Shown: piece by piece, positions 36,377-48,418 of the stretch
Position numbering within the stretch: position 1 is the first letter of the stretch
Layout: each line of letters starts with the position of its first letter
NCBI RefSeq assembly: GCF_047495875.1
Contig: NC_092461.1
Coordinates: forward strand, 93,998,431 to 94,062,430
Source: Pithys albifrons albifrons
Lineage: Eukaryota; Chordata; Aves; Passeriformes; Thamnophilidae
Reading direction: 5' to 3'
Length of the DNA stretch: 64,000 nucleotides
The notes under the pieces: generated by a model
What the model was told of the DNA's origin: nothing
The model's input: only the letters and a program-made list of their open reading frames with translations
Databases searched by the model: none
Translations under genes and position numbers: made by a program

Positions 36377-38110
36377 TTGAAGGGGGAAGGGAGGGCAACT
36401 GGGCTCTCCAGAGATAGGCCTAAGGGCATAGAGCCCGAGTTGAGAATGAAATCAATGGCCCAGCTGAAGTGCATGTACACCAATGCACGCAGTATGGGAA
36501 ACAAACAAGAGGAGCTGGAAGCCATAGTGCAGCAGGAAAACTATGACATAGTTGCTGTCACAGAAACGTGGTGGGATGACTCACATGACTGGAGTGCTGC
36601 TTATGGGGGGCTACAAGCTCTTCAGAAAGGACAGGCAGGGAAGGAGAGGTGGAGGGGCAGCTTTATACGTTAGAGAGTCTCTTGACTCTGTTGAAGTTGA
36701 GGTCAGCAGTGACAAGGTTGAGTGCCTGTGGGCCAGAATCAGGGGCAAGGCCGGCAAGGCCAACAAGGCTGACACCCTTGTGGGAGTCTTTTACAGACCG
36801 CCCAACCAGGATGATGAAGGAGATGAATTGTTCTACAAGCAGCTGGTGGATGTCTCAAAATCTCCAGCCCTTGTTCTTGTGGGTGACTTTAACCTGCCAG
36901 ATATCTGCTGGGAGCTTCATACTGCAGAGAAGAGGCAGTCAAGGAGGTTCCTGGAGTGTATAGAGGACAATTTCCTTCATCAACTGGTAAATAGGCCTAC
37001 CAGGGGTAAGGCCCCGCTACACCTACTGTTTCCAAACAGAGAGGGGCTGGTAGATGATGTAGTGGTTGGAGGCCACCTGGGGCATAGTGACCATGAAATA
37101 ATAGAATTTTCAGTCCTCAGGGATGTAAGGAGAGCCACCATTAAAACCTCTACTTTGGACTTCCGGAGAGCAGATTTTGGCCTATTCAAAGAACTGATTC
37201 AGAGCATACCCTGGGAAACAACCCTTAAAGGCAAGGGGGTCCAGGAGGGATGGACATGTTTTAAGAAGGAAATTTTGAGTGCACAGCAACAGGCTGTCCC
37301 AGTGTGCCGAAAGGCCAGCCGGTGGGGAAGACGGCCAGCTTGGTTAAATAGGGAGATTTTAAAGGAAATCAGGGATAAAAGAAAGTTTACAGACTATGGA
37401 AAAAAGGGCTGGCTACTTACGAAGAATTTACAGATAGAGCTAGGTCATGCAGGAAAAAAATTAGGGAAAGAAAAGTGGAATTTGAAGTAAATTTGGCTAT
37501 TTCAGTTAGGGATAACAAAAAATCCTACTATAAATACATTAATAACAAAAGGAGGGGCAAGGAAAACGTCCATTCTCTGTTGGACTTGGAGGGAAATATA
37601 GTTAAGGAAGATGAGGAGAAGGCTGAGGTACTTAAGACCTACTTTGCCTCAGTTTTCACCAGTAAGACAGGTGGCCCTCAAGACAACTGGTCTCTGGAGC
37701 TGGTAGACAGGTAGAGGGAGCTGAATAGCCCTCCTGTATTCCAGGAGGATATAGTTAGTGACTTACTGAGCCAGCTGGATCCTCACAAGTCTATGGGACC
37801 AGATGGGATCCATCCCAGGGTGATGAGGGAGCTGGCAGAAGAGCTTGCCAAACTGCTCACTGTCTAGAACTACCTGAAGGGAAGTTATAGCCAGGTGGGG
37901 GCTGGTCTCTTCTCCCGGGCACTCAGCAATAGGACAAGGGGGCATGGGCTTAAGCTCTGCCAGGGGAAATTTAAGTTGGATATCAGAAAAAAATTCTTTC
38001 CAGAGAGAGTAATCAGGCATTGGAATGGGCTGCCCAGAGAGGGGGTGGATTCCCCATCCCTAGAGATTTTTAAACGCGGATTGGATGTGGCACTGAGTGC
38101 CATGATCTAG
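36377..38110 (+). pseudogene. CR1 ORF2 (endonuclease plus deleted RT), broken
   Basis: Begins two bases after the ORF1 stop. The APE-type endonuclease keeps its motifs: YTNARSMGNKQEEL, VTETWWDDSH (catalytic Glu), LVGDFNLPDICW, and GHSDHEII (SDH). Breaks: a frameshift at the six-G run near 36605, another frameshift near 37440-37480, a TAG at 37712-37714, and the internal deletion at about 37861. Beyond the junction an in-frame-type TAG at 37865-37867 is followed by the conserved C-terminal region ([19 protein letters not shown], then [10 protein letters not shown]) ending SAMI-stop at 38110. The reverse-transcriptase motifs (FADD and neighbours) are absent. It could make at most an endonuclease fragment. 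Confidence 0.9.
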
Positions 38111-38190
38111 TAAATGGACTAGAGTTGGACCAAGGGTTGGACTCGATGATCTTGGAGGTCTTTTCCAACCCAATCGATTCTATGATTCTA

Positions 38191-39330
38191 AGTGTTTTGA
38201 TTGGATAATCTTGGTGATTTGAGGGAGGAGGTTGTGTTGGGATTTGGTTGTTTTCTCTATTTCTTTGGAGGAAAACTCTTATAAATACTAGTATGATTTA
38301 CTACTGCAGGAAGAACTGGTACACATGAAAGCTTGCTTTTTTTGAGACTATATTAGCCAGTCCAACAGACGATAAAATTTTGCCCTTCAAACTTTGCCAA
38401 AATATATCCTAGGCCTTGATAAAAGCAGGAACTTTAATGACACAAATGCAAGAAAGAACATGGTGCTGTGCAACAGCTTAACAGAATAACAGACAGGGAA
38501 ACTCCTGAATATCTGTCATAATGGAGAGCATATGTAACTGTAAACAGTTGTTTAGGATGCTTTGAAAAAACTTTTATCACACTTTTTATCAACTATGAGG
38601 TTAATTCTTCCAAGTATTGTTCTTAGACAGAGTATATTATGAAAAATAATGAAAAAAACCGTGATGTTGAATTAATGAAGCTGAAATTATGAAACAAAAA
38701 CCCCATACTCTATAGCGCACATTTCCTTCTCTCTTCCATAAGTGTTAATTAAACCTGAAAATATCATACTATACCTGCATGGCTTTTAGTTCAGGTGTGA
38801 CAACCAAGTTCCACTACCTCATCAAAGATGTGAAGGAACACCATTGCAATGCTTGAACTTCGGCCACTGCACAAGGAAACACTACCATCCTTGTTCAATT
38901 ACTGCATACTATCTGAATGTAAGCAAAAACATAGTAAATAGAGGCACATCCTAGTAAGCAACTAGCCCAACTTCTGTTTCCAAAACAGACTTAACTATTT
39001 AGGAAGATGGTTCAGGTGTGGACACTTTCTGTCATCCCATCTATTCCCTCAAACCACCTCAATATTGCACATCACTGTAGGAATAGCATAGAGCACATGG
39101 AGCCAAATGTTTCACAGAACTATAAATCCTAAAATTCTTTGCTGTGTTATAACTTTCAGTTTTGAGTTTGGCATAGTTTAGACTTGGTTCGGTTCAGTCT
39201 CTCCTGAGTTGTTCCCTACATTAATCATCCAAGTGAAAGTTTATATGCTGCTTTCCCCACTCGACTTTTATAAGGTTGTTTTAAATTTCCTTACCATTCA
39301 AGTAAGGAACCACACAAAGCTTATGTCAGA
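38191..39330. other. AT-rich unique DNA
   Basis: No coding sequence or repeat family recognised; frames are short. Confidence 0.5.
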
Positions 39331-39600
39331 GGTAAATTTGTGTCATCTGCAAGCTTGGAAGTATCACTCTTCATTTCCTTTTCTAGTACAATACTGTAGT
39401 TAAATAAAGTCAATGCCGTCATGAACCCTATAGGGCTCCACTGCTGTCCCACTCCTCCTCCTTTACCCCAAAAATTGATTGTTAAGCCCTACCTTTCCTC
39501 TCCTTTAACTGTCTTTCAGTAGAAGAAGAGCCTTCCCCCAAACCCATGTGTCAGTGTTCAACAGACTCTGACCAGGTTCTTTTAGATAGTCTATGTATTG
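39331..39600 (-). mobile_element. ancient CR1/L3-like LINE relic
   Basis: GTGTCATCTGCAAGCTTGGA, then TACAATACTGTAGTTAAATAAAG, CCCTATAGGGCTCCACTGCTG and CTTTAACTGTCTTTCAGTAG resemble the reversed RT region of old amniote CR1/L3 LINEs (the part encoding KFADDT and the residues before it). Heavily diverged, with no readable frame. Limits are approximate. Confidence 0.55.
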
Positions 39601-39810
39601 AAGGTACAATATTTAATGTAAAATTTACTTAACTGAAGATGTTTGATGTTACAAAGGTTTTCAGATTCAGCAGAGTGATACAAAATATATACAAAACACA
39701 ATACACCTGTCAGTTACACTTACCCAAATACAGGAATTGCAATATACAGTTCAATCCTGTTATCAGTCCTGTCTCTGAAACATGCTGACTGGCACAACTC
39801 TGGGCATCCT

Positions 39811-40490
39811 ACAGAACCACAGAACCAACTAGATTGGAAAAGACCTTTGCAATCATTGAGTCAACCTCATCAAGTAGGCCATGGCATTAAGTGCCACATG
39901 CAGTGTCTTCTTAAATACCTCAGGGATGGTAACTCCACCACCTCCTTGGTGCAACCCATTCCAATCCCCAATCACTCATTCTGTGAAGAACTTCTTCCTA
40001 ATGTCCAGCCTAAACCTCCCCCCCCGGTGAAGGTTAAGACTATATCCTCTTGTCCTGTTGCTAGCTGCCTTCGAGAAAAGACCGATCCCCATCTCAATAG
40101 AAATTCCTTTCAGGTAGTTGTAGGGAGCGATAAGGTCTCCACTGAGCCTCCTCTTCTGCAGGCTAAACAACCTCAGTTCCTTCAACCACTCCTCTTAGGA
40201 CTTTTGCTTCAGACCTTTCATCAGCCTTGTTGCGCCTCTCTGGACATGTTCCAACACCTCAACATCCTTCCTAAACTGAGGCACCCAGAAGTGCACACAG
40301 TACTCGAGGTGCGGCCTCACCAGTGCCAAATACAGAGGAAAATTGCTTACTTGGTCCTGCTGTCCATAGTATTCCTGATACAGGCCATTGGCCTTCTTGG
40401 CCACCTGGGCACACTTCTGTCCTATGTCCAGTCTGCTGTCAGTCAGAACCCCCAGGTTGCAGGTAGGATTGCAGCAACAATATTCCACTC
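39811..40490 (-). mobile_element. older CR1 LINE 3' fragment
   Basis: On the plus strand it begins ACAGAACCACAGAACCAACT and continues with reversed CR1 3' and ORF2 C-terminal sequence (TGGCATTAAGTGCCACATGC, CCTCTTGTCCTGTTGCTAGC, CACAGTACTCGAGGTGCGGC, CTTCTTGGCCACCTGGGCAC) before fading near 40490. Minus-strand pieces read [19 protein letters not shown] and [20 protein letters not shown]. The codon aligned with the TAG of the younger copies encodes Tyr here (APYNYLKG). Moderately diverged and broken by frameshifts. Confidence 0.88.
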
Positions 40491-43400
40491 CTCCCGCACA
40501 GCTCCTCTTTGTAACGTTGGGCTGCAGACGAAGATCAGTAATTTCACATCTGAATTCCTTCAGGGTTCTCTAGTGAATACCATCCTTGCCTTACTGGATG
40601 TAAATTGTCTATCAGGTGTAATATAATCCATATATTTACTTGAAATTGAGCTAGTGTCTCTGCTCTATCTGTTAAAAATGAGGGGGTCACTGGGAATCTC
40701 TCCAATAGTTACAGCAGCAAAGGCCAATGCTAAGAATTCACCTTATTTCTCTGCTGCTTCTCTGGCTCTTTTGTCACCAAGCAATAGCAGTGACTACCCA
40801 GCTAGTTCCTCAGTTTTGAATTATTTAAAGAACTTCTTCTTAGGAGCTCAACATGTCACCTGCCATATTTTGTCGGCTTTCCTGTTCTTGTCACTTTCAC
40901 TCCTGCCACCTTTTTTTTTTTCTTTTTCAATGTTAACCTTTCAGGTTGTGTTTTATTTTTTGTTTGTTTATTTGCTTGTTTTCTGGTTGAACCTCAACGT
41001 ACTTGGTATTCTGTTAAAGGGGATTTTTAACTAACTGCCTCAAGACTGCTTGCATTTTATTGCACTGCTTCTCTTAAGGGGTGTTGTTTGATTTTGGTAT
41101 TTTTTTCTTGTTTTCATATACTTTCATCACTTAAAATTAGTATGCATGCACAGGATTTGTTTTGCCTGTTGCCTCCTGCTACAATATTAAATCTAATTGT
41201 ACTACAGTAACTACTACACAGCAGCTCAGAACAGTGTCAAGGAGCACTCAGTGTAAACCCAAACGGCATATTTTCTTGTAGTTACAAGTAGTTTGTCCCC
41301 AAAGCAGCCAATTACTGCATTTAGAAATGGAATCTATCTGTATGCAGTAGCTTAAATTTCTCACTATTCTACTTGCCTTAAAATTGCAATTTGACTGGTT
41401 TTGTTTAACCCTGTGTGCATTACCTTTCCTAACTGGTATAAACAGTGTAATCAATACAATCTTACTAATAGAATCTGGCCACAAGGGTTCCACAGTACTT
41501 CTCTTTTCATTTGTAACTTGTCCTGTTACACTTCACACAATTTTACACACACAGTGCATTTCACCCTCCCATCAGTATAGACTAATTTGATTCATGTAAA
41601 GCTGGTAGCCTGGTAACACTTATGTTCCATTAAATTTCCTGCTTTTGAAATGGCTGCTTGCAAGCACCAATTAATGTTATACACTGTAATTCTCTTATCT
41701 TACTTTTTCAGAATTTAGGTGTAAAAAAACTTCAAAGATTTTACAATCACTCTGTCACTTAATACCGTACATATGAATCAATTTGCATTATGGATGAATT
41801 AATTTACCTCCTTAATTTTTTTGTGTATACTGTTTAGCAGTGCATAGGCCATTCTTCACATCAGTGTAAACCAGGTGTTCTTCTGCATCTCTATGCTTTT
41901 CTCCAATTTCCAAGTTTCAATATTGTTCTGTAACCTTTTTAATACAGGATCATTAGTCTGACTCATTATTAAAATGTAGCTCATCCTTCCTATATGGTTT
42001 CCTCTTGCACAGAAAACTTCCTCAGTTCCAAATGCAAGTAAGGCTCATCTTGACATAGGGTGCTTGTCTTTATATAAATATAATTTGTAATTATCATTTT
42101 TATCTCATCCACACTTTGAGACTTCAAATCTCTGCCACCTGATAGAAAAAGCATGGATGAACATATGGAGATCCTGGCTCCTCGTCTCTGTTAAGCAGCC
42201 AAGTTAAAATACTAAACATCTTTCCTACATCTTTGCAATTACTATGTTACTGGTACCAACACAGACAATAATTACTGTTTGTTCACCTTTATTCCTGAAT
42301 AGACATCTTGATGTGTTCCTTACTTTTGTGCCTAGTATAAAAATCTATCATTGCAGTGCTACTGGATGTCAAAAAATCCTATGTATCTATTTCTCATTTA
42401 ATTTCCCCTTACTACCACATTGCGGCCACTCTCCTGTTTACCTTCAGCATAAGAGGACATTGACCTCAATTGCAGTTGAATCTCATTCAAAAGCCTCCCT
42501 GTCAGTAGAGTGTTCTCCATCTTGCAAACTTGGTCCTTTTCTGCAACACAGGGACTGCAGTAATGGAGGTGAGGCTATCCTGCAGTTTTCCTGTTAGTCA
42601 CCTGAAAAAAATCTGTTTCCCTAATTTGCTCAGTTTAGCAGATCCCAACTAAACAACACATGCCTGTTCACTTGGTACTGGTGGATCCTTGTGTTGACAA
42701 ATACAACATCTGTTCCTTGGATTAATCATTATACATGCCACACTCTGCAACAAACTGGGTAAGCAAGCCCTGCTCCACTGGGACCCTCCTGCCACATTCT
42801 GATTTTTTTTCAGAATTTTTCAAAGAAATCTTTTTGGACTAATACCTTTGACTTTCTTTTTTTTTCCTTGATAGGTTGATTATGGTTATCCTTTAAAACA
42901 AGTACCTATAGATGAGAGATATTCACAAGCAGGAAAAGAAAACAAGGTTCAAGAAAGTCATCAACTATATTTCTCCCTGGACTGTAACAAGGATAGATGT
43001 TAAAAAAAATGCAGACTTTATTTTCTTCCTTCCATCTTGGGAGATTGGCTTTATGGACTTTGCCAACCTTAGCTGGGTATCCTGACAGAATAAGTTTCAC
43101 ATTAAAGACTTGAGCAGCAACCTGCATCCTCTTGAATATTTGTGAGAAAACTGTTGACGAAGATAGCCACAGCATCCATATCTCATGATGTTCACATTGA
43201 TTTTCTGTATTCAGAGATACTAGAGAAGAACAAGTAATTCAACTCGAGCCCTGGTTATTAGCTCATATCAACTTAGATATACACATATGCACAGCAAGTT
43301 ACTGAAGCAGGTCTAACTACACCAGTAATCAGATCACATGCAATGTGCCTCCAACACCTTGGTCCTGGGCCTGATCCAAAGCTTGAACATGTAAGCATCC

Positions 43401-44042
43401 CTACCTGCTGCTGTAGTGTGCAAATTATCAAGCAGCCATGAAGAGTACCTCAGCTGGAAATGGCAACTGACAACAGAGTAGTAATAAGAAACAGCTTGTT
43501 CAGTCATCCATTAGTTGTATCTGACTGGGTGAACACTTGTCTACTCCAGCAGCCATTTACTTACAATTCATTGAGAGCATCTGTAGCAGTGGTTTTTATG
43601 GAAAAGGAATAGCTGCAAATTATAGCAGAGACTATTCAAGAAGCCACTGTTGCTCAGACATTTCTTATTACACTCAGAACTCCATTTCTGCCTCACAGTG
43701 AAATGTTTTACATGGCACACTATGCCCAATGAGACATCAAGCACATTAGGTGGGACCAACTTCACTTATTTTAAGGTTTTCCAAGAAATGAAATTTAATC
43801 AGCCTAGGCTTGCTGGCTTGGCAGTACAGTTAAGCAGTGTTTTACCCTTATAGACATGTACACAAAAAATTCAATAATTAGTACAAATCAGTCCCTGTAG
43901 ATTTCTTTCAAGAAAAAGGCAAGCAGATTTTAACTTCTATAACTCCACAGATTAAATTGTCCTGTTATTTCCAAAAGGTAGCTTCAAGCAGAATTATTCA
44001 GTAGTCTTAGAATAAAGTTTATAAAGTGAGGGGTGATATGAA
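40491..44042. other. AT-rich spacer, possibly with old repeat debris
   Basis: 40590-40860 has a texture like ancient LINE remnants but I cannot assign it. The remainder shows no coding sequence. The open frames of 117-126 codons at 40654-41034 and 42244-42597 have hydrophobic or random composition without recognisable motifs. Confidence 0.4.
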
Positions 44043-44568
44043 GTCTGTGTCCTGATTCTACTCTGCTCTGGTGAGACACCACCTGGAGTAATGCATCCAG
44101 CTCTGGGTTTCTCAGCACAGTAGGGACATTGACCTGTTGGAGTATGTCCAGAGGAGGGCCACCAAGATAATTAGACGGATGGAACACCTCTCCTACAAGA
44201 ACAGGCTGAGAGAACCACGTTTGTTCAGCCTGGAAAAGAGAAGGCTGTGACTTTCCAGGTCCTGAAGGGAGTCTTTGAGAAAGATGGAGAGGGACATTTA
44301 CAGGAGTATGTAGTGACAAGACAAGGGGGAATGGAGTCAAAAAAAGAGAGTAGGTTTAGATTACATATTAGGAAAAAATCTTTACTGTAAGGCCAGTGAG
44401 ACACTGGAACAGGTAGTCCAGGGAAGTTGTGGATACCCCATCCCTGTAAGTGTTCAAGACCAGGCTAGAAGGGACTCTAAGCAACCTGTCTAGTGGAAGG
44501 TGCCCCTGCCCACAGCATGGTTGTTGGATCTTTAAAGTCTCTTCCAACCCAAACCATTATGTGATTCT
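44043..44568 (+). mobile_element. older CR1 LINE 3' fragment
   Basis: Plus-strand CR1 C-terminal ORF2 and 3' end: CTGGTGAGACACCACCTGGA, GGAGTATGTCCAGAGGAGGG, GCCACCAAGATAATTAGACG, GACAAGACAAGGGGGAATGG, and the tail CTCTTCCAACCCAAACCATT then ATGTGATTCT. It is diverged and has no open frame of note. It belongs to an older CR1 subfamily than the 35-38 kb copy. Confidence 0.88.
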
Positions 44569-45766
44569 CCACAGAATTTTTGTGAAGGAGTTGGCTAAAA
44601 TAGAAGTGAAGTGGGGAGAGAAAGGGGAATTAGGTAATATTTAAGATTTCTAAGTCAATTCACGAGTTGGAAACAAATCTACTTTCTCCTCTGTTCCTCT
44701 ATTCTCCATTTTATTTCCTTGCCTCCATTACTTGAAAAAAAATCCCACCAAAATTTTGAGAACAATGTCTTTGTAGAGGTGTATTTAAACAAGAAAAAAA
44801 GTAGCGATCATTGTAGTTTTGTCACTACTTGCAGGAAAATGAGAAGCCTGGCTGTAGTGGAATCATTAGCCAATATAGATCCCATTAATTTTAAATAGAC
44901 AAACAGTACATATGTATTCTTAAATATCCTTTCTTTTGTGGGTCTGTTTCATGAGGTCTATCTCTCATGAGCAGGCATTGCTGGGACATAGGGAAGGATC
45001 TAATTTTTGGACAGCCTGAGGGCTCTACAATTTCTACCAAAAATAAATTTGACAACTGATTATGTACTCCCTGTTCTGTTTTGCTCTAACAGATCTAACT
45101 AGTCACCATGTACCCTGACATAAAAAGAACAGATACTAAGTTTTTCTTTAATAACTAGATCCTATTGCAGAGACTCTTAGAAGGTAAATCAGGATTTGGC
45201 ATAACTGTGGGACACTTAACAGGAAAACCCTATATAGCACCTCCATTCAAAAGCCCTAGGAAAACATATTTTAGCACTAAGAATTGAGCACTACAGCAAT
45301 GTTAAACCAGCAATCTTTTGCACAAAGTGACAAATGCATGTAAACTTTCTGAACTTATTTGCATGTTCCTGATTCTTTTCTCACTATCATGTCTCTATTT
45401 GCTACCCCTTCCCATCACTTGTTCTGCTTGTAGACTATTAACAAAGCCAAGGAGGCAACGGATGTAAAGTGGAAGCCCCCTCTCTTCTACTCTATCACAG
45501 TCCTAGACCTTTCCCCATTCATTGTAGTTTGCATTTCTGAGCACTGCTCACCTCAGAAAAATACCAAACAATTAACTTTCTTAATTTTCCTTGTTGCCAG
45601 GATCCAGAAGCTACTGCACATTCACCTTTTATCTTTCTTCTAGGTCAGATTTATTGTCTTTTTTTCCCCCCCATGAAAGGCTGTTGCAGCTTGCTATAAT
45701 TCCTATTATACCTCTTTGTCTATTTCTCTGCTCTGCCTTTCTTTTCTAGGCTAGCTGCTGTCTCCC

Positions 45767-45796
45767 ATAGTTTTTCCACTGGAAACGAAAAACTAT
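45767..45796. repeat. 10-bp inverted repeat, 10-base loop
   Basis: ATAGTTTTTC at 45767-45776 and GAAAAACTAT at 45787-45796. A short hairpin of unknown meaning. Confidence 0.6.
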
Positions 45797-46032
45797 AGTA
45801 TCAAAAATAACAGCAGTTGCTATGATATGTGTGTTAAAGGTATCAAACAGCAACTACAAATGTCATCTTTTACCTCATTTATGTCTTGTAAGTAGAAACA
45901 GAAAAATGGCAGTATGGTTATGAAAAACTGCTATAGACATAGCTGATAGAGTTCACATATTTGTCTTATTCCTTAATGAATTCTAACGATTATGGGATAA
46001 TTAGTACACTTTTGGTTTGTTGTTTTTTTTTT

Positions 46033-46050
46033 TGTGTGTGTGTGTGTGTG
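46033..46050. repeat. (TG)9 microsatellite
   Basis: Nine TG units inside a longer T/G-rich tract. Confidence 0.9.
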
Positions 46051-46611
46051 TTTTTGGTTTTGGTGCTTTTGTTTTGTTTTTTTTTTTAAGAGGACAAAGA
46101 AATATGTTTTCTAATGTAAGCAATTAGAATTATTTTTTTAATTAAAGCATCCCTATAAATATTGTCTGTAACAGTAAAATCTTTTTCAGGATTTAAAAAA
46201 CAAATTAAGATCAGAACATCTTGCAAACAAAGTGTCTCCTTTAGTATGTTTCAAAACAGATGGGAGTTGAAAAAAATTCTGAAAAAAACCAAAACAATAA
46301 CTGCTCTAAGTCTTCAACATTTTACTTGCAGACTGAAAGTTTGCAGAAACAAAGAAGCTTAAAAGAGACACTAGTAATGCAGTTTCCTCTAGATAGGAAA
46401 AGGAATCAACTAAAAAGTATGGGATTTGCCAGTGTTACACATGATCCTGCTAGATTCCCTTTTAGAAGATAACTAACTCAAAGCTCATCCTAAAAAGAAA
46501 TGTCCTATCTGAACTGGGAAGAGAGGAGAGGACTAAAGAATATGGGGGTGGGGTTTGGTGGAAGTAGGTAAAAAAAAAGGTAGTCTCTAGTGGCTAGAGC
46601 TAAATTGTTTT

Positions 46612-46782
46612 GCTTTATTATTTGTTTATGGGTTTGTTTAGTTGAGTTTTTCCATTCATTTTCTTGTTTTGGTGGTTTTGTTTGTTTGTTTTGTTTATTA
46701 GTTTGGGGGGGGGGGTTGTTGGGTTTTTGTGTGGGTTTTTTTTTGTTGTTGTTGTTTGCGTTTTTTTAGGTTTTGTTTTTTA
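46612..46782. repeat. G/T-only-like low-complexity tract with an 11-G run
   Basis: The plus strand is almost only T and G (GTTTGTTTG-type units), with 11 consecutive G at 46705-46715 and further GGG triplets at 46721 and 46733. Its composition is the complement of the A/C tracts at 48.2-48.4 kb. Confidence 0.85.
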
Positions 46783-47548
46783 AGCAGCAATGCTGGACTT
46801 CTGTCAGTGACATAGCTAAAGGCCAAAAATCTCTCCATGTCAAGACTCCTTGTTCCCTTTCTGGCCAGAAGACACCACATTCTCATTAAGATATAACACA
46901 CATCAATGCTCAAATCCATAATCAATGGATGCAAAATATCAAATTAAAAAAGACAGTAATGCTCCCGTTTGCCTGCAAACAAATCAACTCAAAACAACAT
47001 GTTTGTTTCAAGAGAACACTATATCCTAAGTAAAATCTTGCTAAGATATAATTATGTTAAAAGCCTCAATATATTCTATGTTAGTGCATATTATTTTATC
47101 TTGATGTTAAGTAGTACTACAATTAAAATTTCATTATCAGCTATCAATTGAACCTTCCCTTAACATTTTGTAATAATTGAAGATCAACTCTCCTCCACTT
47201 TTTACCCTTCTCTTGAGTTTCATAAACATGCTACGTGCCTATTTATAACTGGAATACCTAATGGGAAGCATTAAAACTTGAACAAATCAAACATTAGCAA
47301 AAAATGTAAAGCAGCAATCAAAAAAGCAAACATCCAACGTCCTCTCTACCCCTTTTTTATAGTTTCCTTTTAAACTCAATAGCAAAGATGGGACACATAG
47401 AGGAAATCAATTAATTTGTTACTACCTCTTTGCAGGGATTCATCAGCAGGCAAAGGAAAATAGCAGCTGGTATGGGATATGCAATTGCTGCCTGAATCTC
47501 TAACCAGAGGAATTTGAGCTGACAAAGAAAAATCAGCTTCTAGCTGGG

Positions 47549-47610
47549 TTTTCCTATTGGTTTTCTATTCTTGCCTAGTTAACTTTAATAATAGCTAGCC
47601 AATAGGAAAA
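47549..47610. repeat. 12-bp inverted repeat with CCAAT cores
   Basis: TTTTCCTATTGG at 47549-47560 and CCAATAGGAAAA at 47599-47610, a perfect match separated by 38 bases. Each arm holds a CCAAT pentamer. No target duplication was seen, so a transposon origin is not supported. Confidence 0.7.
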
Positions 47611-48209
47611 TAAAACTGCAGGAGAGGGCATTACTGTGAGTCACATTAATCTCCACTAACGTGGTAGCCATTGCCTGCCCAAATCCCAAGAACCAGAATG
47701 CTCAGGAACGTAGGGGGAAAAAAACCCATAAACATGAGCAAAGTTAAAAATCCAGTCCAAGCTATACAGCATATCCAAAAGATTGGTCATGTCTAATCTC
47801 TTCTGTTGCTGAAGCATAAGAAATATCCTTCTATCAGAGTAACTTTCATAAACACGAGTTCTGATTACTTTGTTTCATCCTTTAAAGATAAAAATTTCAA
47901 CCCAGCCTCAGGTTCTTAAATCTCTTAAAATAACTGAAGAATCCTGAAAAACTTCCAAACAGAGGAATCTGAGTGCACTTCAAGATTCAATCAGCTTCCT
48001 CAATGACTTCTGTCTGACTGAAGTCTCCTTGGCTTTTGTATAAAATCTGGTATAACAAGTATCCATTTCAGGGCATAAGATTGAAGTTCAAAGTTGAGAT
48101 TGTACTGAGCAAAGAAAGAAAAACCTATAAAAAGAAAAATCAACTTCCCCTCAGAATTATCATTTTAACACACAGAATAGCTGGTCATTTTAGTTTTTGG
48201 GTTAACAGT

Positions 48210-48418
48210 AAAAACAACAACAAACCAAAAAAAACCCCAAACAAACAAACAAACAAACCCCAACAAAGCCACACACCAACAAAAACCTCCACACAGAACC
48301 CGCCCCCCTCAACAAAATAAACTGTTAATTTAGCAGAAAGAAAAATGAGTGGGTGTATAAATAGAAAAAAAACCCACAAATGAAAACCAAAAACAAAAAA
48401 CCAAACCCAAGCCAAACC
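48210..48418. repeat. two A/C-rich low-complexity tracts
   Basis: 48210-48317 and 48365-48418 consist almost only of A and C on the plus strand (AAACAAACAAAC, AACCCCAAAC-like). Such tracts recur through the window in both orientations. Confidence 0.85.

Larger units (their letters stand above)
35281..38190 (+). mobile_element. near full-length CR1 LINE with internal deletion in the RT
   Basis: A CR1 element with ORF1, the ORF2 endonuclease, the start of ORF2's RT-linker, and then, at 37860-37862, a direct jump to the last part of ORF2 and the 3' tail (GATTCTATGATTCTA, ending about 38190). The missing piece includes the whole catalytic core of the reverse transcriptase, which is present in the copies at 4.7-6.1 and 10.7-11.7 kb. 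The 5' limit is placed where the sequence changes from a T-rich run to ORF1-like DNA, so little or none of the 5' untranslated region remains. Both outer ends and an intact ORF1 survive, so it is a deletion derivative rather than a simple truncation. Confidence 0.92.

Noticed and set aside
39847..40626. 259-codon plus-strand open frame
   Set aside because: It is antisense to the CR1 fragment at 39811-40490 and reads the reversed CR1 3' region; similar antisense frames occur at 4840-5256 and 63269-63937.
40654..41034. 126-codon frame with a hydrophobic C-terminal half
   Set aside because: The hydrophobic stretch comes from a T-rich run (TTT codons). No homology recognised and no splice or promoter context.
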